14,523 nt of DNA from JBBQVO01 sp038211505 (GTDB lineage Bacteria; Chloroflexota; Dehalococcoidia; DSTF01; JACRBR01), in the NCBI GenBank assembly GCA_038211505.1, contig JBBQVO010000076.1, positions 1 to 14,523 on the forward strand, in the 5' to 3' direction. The position numbers and the translations under genes were made by a program. Below the pieces are notes generated by a model. The model ran no database searches, was not told the DNA's origin, and saw nothing but the letters and a program-made list of their open reading frames with translations. Of this stretch, positions 7,092 through 12,094 are shown piece by piece (position 1 is the stretch's first letter; the number at the start of each line of letters is the position of its first letter).

Positions 7092-7162
7092 GAGAACGTA
7101 GGGACGCAGCTTTAGCTCCGTCCGAGCCGCGGACGGAGCTAAAGCTGCGTCCCTACGTTCTC
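7092..7162. repeat. Perfect 33-bp stem, 5-base loop palindrome
   Basis: The arm at 7092-7124 begins GAGAACGTAGGGACGCAGCT. The arm at 7130-7162 is its exact reverse complement over 33 bases. The loop is AGCCG (7125-7129). No T-run follows on either strand, so it is not a standard intrinsic terminator, although such a stem could stall polymerase or protect the 3' end of the nitroreductase transcript. It looks like a dispersed REP/MITE-type palindrome; no second copy is in this window. Confidence 0.85.
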
Positions 7163-7212
7163 ATCTACAACCGCGATCGATGGACAGACGCCAACGCAAC
7201 TCATCAACAACC

Positions 7213-7584
7213 ATGACCAATGACCACCCACCCCTCGACCTCCACCCCATGCTCGACTACGCCTCCGTCCAGACGTGGCTCGACGGCCTCCGCCAGCACT
7301 GGGGCGGCGATCCCGCGACCGACGATCCCGATCGCCTCCCGGCGATGGAAGCCTTCTGCCGCTACGCCGATCGCGATCCCGACCAGATCATCAAAGAAAC
7401 CACCATGATCAAGGATGGCGAGAAGCGCATCCGCCTCAAAGGCCGCGAACGCTACTCCAACCTCATCGACGAATGGCAGGCCGGCATCGAAGGCTCCCGC
7501 GTCCGCAAAGCCAAACACGGCAACACCATCCGCAGCTTCCTCATCCACAACGGCGTCCTCCTAGCCTCCGGCATGCAGGGGTGA
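7213..7584 (+). CDS. Integrase N-terminal (core-binding) domain-like protein, no catalytic domain
   Basis: The ATG at 7213 gives 123 residues; another in-frame ATG is at 7180, and neither has a clear Shine-Dalgarno site. The sequence resembles the SAM-like core-binding domain of tyrosine recombinases: YASVQTWLDGLRQ, then AFCRYADRDPDQIIKE, then RYSNLIDEWQAGI and a final NTIRSFLIHNGVLL, the helix that usually ends the DNA-clamping domain. It stops there: no catalytic domain with the Arg...His-X-X-Arg...Tyr residues follows in any frame before the next gene. It may be a truncated integrase remnant or a stand-alone DNA-binding protein. The homology is from pattern memory, so a different small helical family remains possible. 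It lies 50 bases after the 7092-7162 palindrome. Confidence 0.55.
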   Translation: MTNDHPPLDLHPMLDYASVQTWLDGLRQHWGGDPATDDPDRLPAMEAFCRYADRDPDQIIKETTMIKDGEKRIRLKGRERYSNLIDEWQAGIEGSRVRKAKHGNTIRSFLIHNGVLLASGMQG

Positions 7585-7664
7585 TGGAGAGACGGTCGCG
7601 CGGACTTCACAGTTCGTAGTGATCGCGTAGGCCGCGCGTCGGCCACCATCGCCATCACCCGCGC

Positions 7665-7670
7665 TACGAT
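7665..7670 (+). promoter_or_regulatory. -10 box placed for a leaderless start at 7677
   Basis: TACGAT ends exactly six bases before the ATG at 7677, so transcription would begin at or next to the start codon. No Shine-Dalgarno site is present. The same arrangement (TACAAT, six bases, ATG) precedes the CapA-type gene at 11999, which strengthens both calls. Confidence 0.45.
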
Positions 7671-7676
7671 GCCCAC

Positions 7677-8002
7677 ATGAACCTGATCGCGACGCGCTCC
7701 GTTCGAGGCCCCTCTCCACAGCGTGGAGAGGGGTGGCCGAAGGCCGGGGTGAGGTGCGCGGCCGCCGCGATAGTCGCGTTTGTCACCACCATCACGACTG
7801 CCTGCGCCAGCACGGCATCCACGCCGACGTTATCCACCCCACCATCCGCCGTGACAGAAATCGCGACGCCGATATCACCGCCGCACGTCAGCGGCACGCC
7901 GCTCGTCGAAGTCACCGGCCTCTTCAGCGACCCGCGCGACACGAAGGTCGACGACCACCGCGCCCTCGGCCCGCGCCCGCAGACATTCGCGCCGTGGGAC
8001 GG
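7677..8002 (+). pseudogene. N-terminal segment of a frameshifted propeller lipoprotein
   Basis: From the ATG at 7677 the frame encodes a short basic start, about 18 residues that are the translation of the REP-like repeat at 7709-7762 (PSPQRGEGWPKAGVR), a hydrophobic core (AAAAIVAFVTTITTA), a lipobox-like Cys and a Thr/Ser/Pro-rich spacer. It continues as GTPLVEVTGLFSDPRDTKVD and PQTFAPWD. The frame then degenerates and ends at 8147, while convincing propeller sequence resumes at 8003 one frame away. Inserting one base after GG at 8001-8002 gives WDG followed by TSTMLYDVV. An in-frame GTG at 7749, inside the repeat, is an alternative start giving a compact signal peptide (VRCAAAAIVAF). Confidence 0.6.
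7709..7762 (+). repeat. REP-like repeat, copy 2, inside a signal-peptide coding region
   Basis: Stem CCCCTCTCCAC (7709-7719) with GTGGAGAGGGG (7723-7733), loop AGC, then GGCC-GAA-GGCC and GGGGTGAGGTGCGCGGC. Same orientation and same sequence as 4049-4102 apart from the three loop bases. Here the element overlaps the frame of the 7677 lipoprotein gene and is read through without a stop. Confidence 0.85.
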
Positions 8003-8896
8003 ACATCGACGATGCTCTATGACGTCGTCGCCGGCACGGAACTCAACCTCGGCGCAGGCAGCCTCGGCCACTTCTCGCCCGACGGCACGAAGATGGCCTG
8101 GATCGCCAATCCGCAGCCGCCCTTCGGCGACGGCCAGGCGATGCTGATCGAGATCGCGACGGGCGCGAAACGCGACCTCGGCCCGGGCGGAGTCGTCGGG
8201 TTCGTTGATGACAATCACGTGGGCGTCTGGCGCCCGGCCGTGGCGGGATCCGGAACGCGAGTCTCCGAATCGATCGACCTAACGACCGGCGCCGTTGCTC
8301 CGACGGTCGGGTGCTTCCCCCAGTGTCACATTCTGTCTACGCCTGAGGGATACCTGATCCTCGATAAGGACGCCGGGGTCACCTCCGTCACCGACCCCAC
8401 AACCAACCGCGTCGTGTTGCGATTCACGGCGTCGAACGTGGAGCCCGCAGGGGGGAAGTCAGTGCTCGTCGCGACGACGATGACAGACCATCAGCGGGAC
8501 GCGAATGGCCGCGAGCTCGGCACCACGAACCTGTTTCTCGTCGACATCGCCACCGGCCGCGCGACGTTCGTCGCGACCACGACCTACGACACTACATACG
8601 CTGCGAACGACGCTTACGTCGCATGGACGGATGGCTTGTGCGCCCTCGACGGCAGCCACACACGCATCTTCAATCGCACCAAGGGGACGATCACAGAGCT
8701 CGACACGCCGCTCGCGCCTTCCTTCACGCCTGACGGCTTGATCCTCGACGGCTTCTTCGGCGGCAGCGCGCTGATCGATCCCGCGACGCCGCAATACATC
8801 GCGGCAATCCCGTCGCGCGGCGACTCATCCTGGTCGCGCGACTACCACCACGCGAGCCTCGGCCAATTCGGCGGCCACGACGGCCCATGCTTGTAA
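8003..8896 (+). CDS. Beta-propeller-like domain of secreted lipoprotein, second reading frame
   Basis: This is the body of the gene begun at 7677, about 297 residues. It contains repeated blades of the WD40/TolB-like kind: MLYDVVAGTELNLG then GHFSPDGTKMAWIA (a typical SPDG strand-turn), LIEIATGAKRDLG, LFLVDIATGRATFVAT and IFNRTKGTITELDTPL then PSFTPDGLIL. Such domains fold as six- or seven-bladed propellers and usually bind proteins, sugars or peptidoglycan; no enzymatic motif is seen. Expected location is the outer membrane face, given the lipoprotein signal in the other frame. Translated alone it could only start internally (ATG at 8012) and would lack export. The stop is TAA at 8894, and a hairpin follows at 8931-8961. 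The joined product would be ~406 residues. Confidence 0.65.
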   Translation, partial: TSTMLYDVVAGTELNLGAGSLGHFSPDGTKMAWIANPQPPFGDGQAMLIEIATGAKRDLGPGGVVGFVDDNHVGVWRPAVAGSGTRVSESIDLTTGAVAPTVGCFPQCHILSTPEGYLILDKDAGVTSVTDPTTNRVVLRFTASNVEPAGGKSVLVATTMTDHQRDANGRELGTTNLFLVDIATGRATFVATTTYDTTYAANDAYVAWTDGLCALDGSHTRIFNRTKGTITELDTPLAPSFTPDGLILDGFFGGSALIDPATPQYIAAIPSRGDSSWSRDYHHASLGQFGGHDGPCL

Positions 8897-8930
8897 CCCA
8901 CGGCGCAACGGCCCGCCGCGCGGCGTCGCC

Positions 8931-8961
8931 CACGCACATCGCGACTCAGCGCATGTGCGTG
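8931..8961. terminator. Hairpin after the propeller lipoprotein gene
   Basis: CACGCACAT (8931-8939) pairs with ATGTGCGTG (8953-8961) as a nine-base perfect stem; GCG and CGC inside the loop could extend it with one bulge. It lies 34 bases after the stop at 8896. No T-run follows, so it is at best a weak or factor-dependent terminator. Confidence 0.35.
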
Positions 8962-9013
8962 ACGTCGGCCGGCCGCTAGTCGAGGTATCATGAGCGTCGC
9001 AGGAGGTCGCGTC

Positions 9014-9262
9014 GTGAACTTCACTCGCATCACCACAAACACGTCCCAGATGGGCGGCGTACCGTGCATCCGCGGCCTGCGCATCCCCGTCGCGACCATC
9101 GTCGGCATGATCGCCGACGGCATGAGCGTCGCCGAGGTGGTGGATGCGCTCCCCGACATCGAGCCCGACGACGTACGCGAGTCGCTGCAGTTTGCGGCCG
9201 AAGCAAATAGAACAGGAGCGGGATCACTCCCGCTCCTGTCCGTCCCCGACTACAAACTGTGA
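9014..9262 (+). CDS. DUF433 protein, VapB45-like antitoxin type
   Basis: The GTG at 9014 is chosen because AGGAGG (9001-9006) lies seven bases before it; the in-frame ATG at 8990 lies upstream of that site. The product is 82 residues. The DUF433 core is clear: GGVPCIRGLRIPVATIVGMI (about 15-34), then DGMSVAEVVDALPDIEPDDV and a final helix ESLQFAA. DUF433 proteins have a winged-helix-like fold and often act as antitoxins paired with a PIN-like or DUF5615 nuclease. No such toxin lies next to this gene, which is followed nine bases later by the end of a convergent gene, so it is an orphan here. The last ~17 residues (from NRTGAGS) are encoded across a 12-bp hairpin that appears to be the terminator of the opposite operon. 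Confidence 0.85.
   Translation: MNFTRITTNTSQMGGVPCIRGLRIPVATIVGMIADGMSVAEVVDALPDIEPDDVRESLQFAAEANRTGAGSLPLLSVPDYKL
9204..9239 (-). terminator. Intrinsic terminator of the response-regulator operon
   Basis: A perfect 12-bp stem (9212-9223 with 9228-9239, arms ACAGGAGCGGGA and TCCCGCTCCTGT) encloses a four-base loop. Read on the minus strand it is followed by TTCTATTT (9211-9204), a moderate U-tract, and it begins 33 bases after the stop of the 99-residue gene. On the plus strand no T-run follows, so it should act on the minus-strand operon. It lies wholly inside the DUF433 coding sequence. Confidence 0.7.
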
Positions 9263-9271
9263 TTGCTGCGC

Positions 9272-9571
9272 TTACCTGTGTGCCGCTTTCGGCAGCGTCA
9301 GCGTCAGCCGCACATCCTTCAGCACATTCTTCGCGGCGTCGCCGTGGCCGATGTCCAGGCAGTCGCAGTAGGCCGCGAAGATCGATCGGTCGAGCAGGCG
9401 CAGCCCCTGCTCATTCAGCTCGTCGTAGTGGTCGCGGCGCAGGCGCAGCAGGCGGCGCAAGCGCTGCAGGTAGCCTTCACGCAACTGCTCCGGCTTGGCG
9501 TGCGTGATCTCGTCGATCGTGGCGCGCAGATCCTTCATCGGCTTCTCTCTCGATGCGTGTGCGTTCGCCAT
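9272..9571 (-). CDS. Hypothetical 99-residue protein coupled to the response regulator
   Basis: The ATG at 9571 follows the regulator's TAG stop with no gap (TAGATG), implying co-transcription and translational coupling. An in-frame ATG at 9538, preceded by GAGAGAAG, is an alternative start giving 88 residues. The protein is soluble and almost entirely helical, with an Arg/Leu-rich segment (QLREGYLQRLRRLLRLRRDHYDEL, shown only in part by these motifs: QRLRRLLRLRRD) and a Cys-x-Cys (AAYCDCLD) near residue 70. No known family is recognised. Its position suggests it works with or modulates the regulator, for example by binding it or a partner kinase, but the sequence itself does not show that. 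Transcription probably ends at the hairpin at 9204-9239. Confidence 0.7.
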   Translation of the reverse strand: MANAHASREKPMKDLRATIDEITHAKPEQLREGYLQRLRRLLRLRRDHYDELNEQGLRLLDRSIFAAYCDCLDIGHGDAAKNVLKDVRLTLTLPKAAHR

Positions 9572-10309
9572 CTATCCCACTGCCTGCGTTTCCGACTGGT
9601 CTCCCAGGTCGGGGCCGCTGTCCAGGCCGACGATGCCCTTGCGGATCGCGTAGCGGATCAGGTCCGTGCGATTCTGCGCGTGCAGCTTCGACATGATGTG
9701 CGCCTTGTGCGCCTCCACCGTCTTCACGCTGATGAACAGTTCGGTCGCGATGCGCTGGTTCGAGTAGCCCTCGGCGATCAGCTGTAGCACTTCGCGCTCG
9801 CGGCTCGTCAGCAGATCGTAGCCCGTCTTCGATTCCGGCTTCTTCGCCTGCCAGAGGTAATCCTGCACGGCGTCGCCGTCGCTGATCGCGCTGCTGAAAT
9901 AGGTGTTGCCGCGATGCACCGACTGGATGCCGAGCAGCAGCTCCGCCACGTCGGACTTCTTCACGACGTAGCCGCTGGCGCCGGCGCGCAGGGCGGCGAG
10001 GATCTGCTCGTCTTCCATGTAACCGGTGAGGATCAGCACCTTCGCCTTCGGGGCTCGGCGGCGGATCTGGCGCGTCGCCTCGAGGCCGTTCAGGCCCGGC
10101 ATCACCATGTCCATCAGGACGACGTCCGGGTGGAGCTTCTCGCAAGCGTCGAGCGCCTCGCGGCCGTTGCTGGCGTCGCCGACGACTTCGACTTCCGGCT
10201 GATTCTCGAGCAGCATGCGCAGCGCCTGGCGCAGCACCGCGTGGTCATCGACGATCAGTACTTTGATGCGGCTGGCGTGCTGCCGTGGTGCGGCCATTCC
10301 GTTCGTCAT
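9572..10309 (-). CDS. NarL/FixJ-type response regulator
   Basis: The ATG at 10309 lies eight bases after GGAGG (10318-10322), giving 245 residues; the longer upstream open frame crosses the operators and has no family sequence. The receiver domain (15-130) has the acidic pair Asp21-Asp22, phospho-acceptor Asp67 in VLMDMVMPG, Thr95 in LILTGY and the conserved Lys in VVKKSD. A LuxR-type helix-turn-helix lies at 164-229 (LTSREREVLQLIAEGYSNQR, then FISVKTVEAHKAHIMSKL). It should bind DNA as a phosphorylation-dependent dimer. No histidine kinase is in the window, so it is an orphan here. It forms an operon with the 99-residue gene downstream. Two dyad sites and a TATACT -10 lie in its upstream region, suggesting autoregulation. 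Confidence 0.95.
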   Translation of the reverse strand: MTNGMAAPRQHASRIKVLIVDDHAVLRQALRMLLENQPEVEVVGDASNGREALDACEKLHPDVVLMDMVMPGLNGLEATRQIRRRAPKAKVLILTGYMEDEQILAALRAGASGYVVKKSDVAELLLGIQSVHRGNTYFSSAISDGDAVQDYLWQAKKPESKTGYDLLTSREREVLQLIAEGYSNQRIATELFISVKTVEAHKAHIMSKLHAQNRTDLIRYAIRKGIVGLDSGPDLGDQSETQAVG

Positions 10310-10373
10310 CTGCTGTTCCTCCGTGAATTGCCCGCCGTGCGGCGGAGCGATTTGCATCCTGCGAATCATTGCC

Positions 10374-10379
10374 AGTATA
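10374..10379 (-). promoter_or_regulatory. -10 box of the response-regulator operon
   Basis: On the minus strand it reads TATACT, a close match to TATAAT. It shares its first two bases with the end of the dyad at 10378-10392, so the dyads would cover roughly -13 to -40. The predicted leader is about 58 bases long. Confidence 0.5.
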
Positions 10380-10406
10380 GGGGTTTCCCTTAGGGGTTCT
10401 CCCCTA
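10378..10406. promoter_or_regulatory. Two overlapping TAGGGG/CCCCTA dyads upstream of the response regulator
   Basis: Site 1 (10391-10406, plus strand) is TAGGGG-TTCT-CCCCTA, a perfect 6+6 dyad with a four-base centre. Site 2 (10378-10392) is TAGGGG-TTT-CCCTTA, a dyad with one mismatch and a three-base centre, sharing TA with site 1. They sit where a -35 region would lie for the TATACT box and no standard -35 is present, which fits binding by an activator or repressor. The same motif occurs twice upstream of the zinc-ribbon gene. Confidence 0.65.
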
Positions 10407-10426
10407 TGCTGCGTGGATCTCCGTTC

Positions 10427-10453
10427 CGTAGCGCGGGCGTTCAACCCGCGGAC
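10427..10453 (+). repeat. GTAGCGCGGGC hairpin repeat, copy 1
   Basis: Within CCGTAGCGCGGGCGTTCAAC, CGCGGG (10432-10437) pairs with CCCGCG (10445-10450) around a seven-base loop. A related copy lies at 10831-10860. This one ends eight bases before the stop codon of the zinc-ribbon gene (10461-10463) and may also weaken read-through into the regulator gene. Confidence 0.6.
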
Positions 10454-10460
10454 ACTCCCC

Positions 10461-10697
10461 CTAATAAGGTCGGCCGTTGCCGGGCAGGCTGCTGGAGCCA
10501 CCGGCGTCCTGGAGCAGCGAGATGCTGCGTCCGAGCGACGCCGCCTCGTCGAAGACACCCTGACGGCTGGCGCCTTCCACGCTCGCCGGGTACTCCCGCG
10601 TCGCACCGCACCGCTTGCAGCGGCCGCGGATCACGTCGTCCTCCGGGTGAGCGAGGACCCAATGGTGTACGCACTGTTCCGTAAGCATGTCGGTCAT
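10461..10697 (-). CDS. Small zinc-ribbon-like protein
   Basis: The ATG at 10697 lies eight bases after AAGGAG, the same spacing as for the regulator gene, giving 78 residues. Candidate metal ligands are Cys9, His11 and/or His12, then Cys27 and Cys30 (CVHHW... GRCKRCGATREYP), forming a single small zinc-binding unit. The pattern C-x-H-H-W followed ~15 residues later by C-x-x-C-G and an aromatic-basic tail recalls small uncharacterised proteins I associate with Chloroflexota. The C-terminal half is Ser/Gly-rich and probably disordered. Such units may bind DNA, RNA or another protein; none can be chosen here. Two dyads matching those of the response regulator lie 56-94 bases upstream, so the two genes are likely controlled together though transcribed separately. 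Confidence 0.75.
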   Translation of the reverse strand: MTDMLTEQCVHHWVLAHPEDDVIRGRCKRCGATREYPASVEGASRQGVFDEAASLGRSISLLQDAGGSSSLPGNGRPY

Positions 10698-10752
10698 GTC
10701 GTAATCTCCTTCGAACAGGGCCGAGTATGCGCTGGATGAGGGATCACGCCCA

Positions 10753-10791
10753 TAAGGGGAAACCCCTAGAAACCGTAGGGGGAAACCCCTA
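10753..10791. promoter_or_regulatory. Two TAGGGG/CCCCTA dyads upstream of the zinc-ribbon gene
   Basis: Site 3 (10776-10791) is TAGGGG-GAAA-CCCCTA, a perfect 6+6 dyad. Site 4 (10753-10768) is TAAGGG-GAAA-CCCCTA, with one mismatch. Their starts are 23 bases apart, about two helical turns, so two dimers could bind on the same face. On the minus strand site 4 runs into CCCCTTATGG, placed like the -10 region next to site 2, but that -10 is poor. Confidence 0.65.
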
Positions 10792-10830
10792 AAAGCCGTA
10801 AGGGACGTACGGGCGTGCCGGGGCTCTCAC

Positions 10831-10860
10831 CACGTAGCGCGGGCTTTCCAGCCCGCGTGG
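10831..10860 (+). repeat. GTAGCGCGGGC hairpin repeat, copy 2
   Basis: CGCGGGC (10838-10844) and GCCCGCG (10851-10857) form a seven-base stem around TTTCCA; flanking CACG and CGTG can extend it. Same orientation as copy 1 at 10427-10453. It lies between the zinc-ribbon promoter region and the 3' end of the CapA-type gene. Confidence 0.65.
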
Positions 10861-10907
10861 TGCAGCTTCGAAGCGATCTGTTCTGCCCGCCATCGATCGT
10901 ATGGCCG

Positions 10908-11999
10908 CTACGGCGACATCAACGCCGCGCTCGCCGTCTCAATGCGATCGAGGATCTGCTGCGACTCCTCGGGGCTCGCGAGCTGCGGCTGATACTGATC
11001 GTGGACGTGGATCGGGATGTAGCGCGTAGATGTCAGGCGTGTGCCGGAGAACGTGACATCGAGCATGGCGCCCTGCTGCGTCTCCAGCGACCAGTCCTGA
11101 TCGAAGACGAAGTTGCCCAGCGCGTACGCGACGAACATGGCGCCGATACGCTCGTGCGCCTGCACCCAGTGCGGGTGGTTGCCGACGATCATGTCCGCGC
11201 CAGCGGCCGCGGCCGCGCGCGCGAACTCGCGCTGGCGATCCGAAGGCGACGCCGTGTATTCGACGCCCCAGTGCGGCACGATGATCACGACGTTCGCCAC
11301 CTTCCGCGCGTTCGCCACATCCTCGGCGATCGTCGCGGAATCGAGCGGCGCCGCGCCGGGGCCGTCGTCCGTGGCGTGATAGTAGTCGGCGATGTCGTCG
11401 TAGCCGAGAAACGCGAAATACACGCCGTGCCGCTCGATCACGGCCGGCGCGCGCGCTTCGTACAGGTTGCGTCCGGAGCCGATCGGCTTGATACCGGCCG
11501 CGCGCAGATTGGCGTCAGTCTCGAGCATCGCCCGATCGCCACAGGCTTCGACGCCGCAGTCTTTGATGTGGTTGGCCGCGTGTGACAACACGTCGTAGCC
11601 CGCGTAGACGAAGCCGTGCACGGCGGCCGCCGGCGCCGCGAGGCTAAACGTCGGCGTGCACCCGAACGGCGTACCGGCGTCGGACGCCGTAGCGTCGAGC
11701 GTGCCGATCGTGATGTCGGCGGCCGTCAGTTGATCATGCAGCGGCTGAAACGGCAGCGTGTAGTCGCCACCGAGCGCCTCGATCTTCGCGTAGGTGCATC
11801 GCGCAGGAATCAGATCGCCCGTAAACAGCAGATGCGTCACCGGCGGCGGCGTCGGCGCCGCAGTCGTCGGCGCGACGATCGTCACGCCTTGACGACTCAC
11901 CGCCGTCGAAGCCGCCGGCGCATCACCACCGCAGCTCACGAGGCAAAGCGCGATACACGGCAGCGCGAGTAGGGCGAATCGAGCGAAGTGCTGGATCAT
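10908..11999 (-). CDS. CapA/PgsA-type metallophosphatase lipoprotein
   Basis: The ATG at 11999 gives 363 residues with a textbook lipoprotein signal (hydrophobic core 8-21, lipobox L-V-S-C at 20-23). A Thr/Ala/Pro linker leads to the CapA fold. Visible family motifs: FTGDLIPAR (metal-binding Asp), SHAANHIKDCG, HWGVEY and DMIVGNHPHWVQ, then ALGNFVFDQ. CapA-like proteins are calcineurin-type phosphoesterases linked to poly-gamma-glutamate capsule export, but many members are of unknown role, and no capB or capC is near. The usual N-L-E after the first strand reads T-L-D here (ITIGTLDA), a change in a normally conserved spot. No Shine-Dalgarno site is present; TACAAT six bases before the ATG suggests a leaderless transcript. 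It lies downstream of, and in the same direction as, the S41 gene. Confidence 0.85.
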   Translation of the reverse strand: MIQHFARFALLALPCIALCLVSCGGDAPAASTAVSRQGVTIVAPTTAAPTPPPVTHLLFTGDLIPARCTYAKIEALGGDYTLPFQPLHDQLTAADITIGTLDATASDAGTPFGCTPTFSLAAPAAAVHGFVYAGYDVLSHAANHIKDCGVEACGDRAMLETDANLRAAGIKPIGSGRNLYEARAPAVIERHGVYFAFLGYDDIADYYHATDDGPGAAPLDSATIAEDVANARKVANVVIIVPHWGVEYTASPSDRQREFARAAAAAGADMIVGNHPHWVQAHERIGAMFVAYALGNFVFDQDWSLETQQGAMLDVTFSGTRLTSTRYIPIHVHDQYQPQLASPEESQQILDRIETASAALMSP

Positions 12000-12005
12000 C
12001 GCGCT

Positions 12006-12011
12006 ATTGTA
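12006..12011 (-). promoter_or_regulatory. -10 box placed for a leaderless start at 11999
   Basis: Read on the minus strand this is TACAAT, followed by exactly six bases and the ATG at 11999. The CapA-type gene therefore seems to have its own promoter and a transcript that begins at its start codon. Confidence 0.5.
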
Positions 12012-12066
12012 TGCGTTTGCCGTGTGAATTTTGGCCGCACTCCAGCATCGACCCAACCGACCCTAT

Positions 12067-12094
12067 CCGTGAAATCCGCGGAATCCGCGGTTTC
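12067..12094. repeat. ATCCGCGGA short tandem and palindromic repeat
   Basis: Three nine-base units (ATCCGTGAA, ATCCGCGGA, ATCCGCGGT) run in tandem; the last two also form a near-perfect palindrome ending in GTTTC. It lies immediately after the S41 gene stop (12095-12097) in the 95-base gap before the CapA-type gene. It may be a transcript-end hairpin or a dispersed repeat. Confidence 0.5.

Noticed and set aside
6262..7584. Nitroreductase and integrase-like gene as a mobile cassette
   Set aside because: No second recombination site, attachment-site duplication or catalytic integrase is visible; adjacency alone is not enough.
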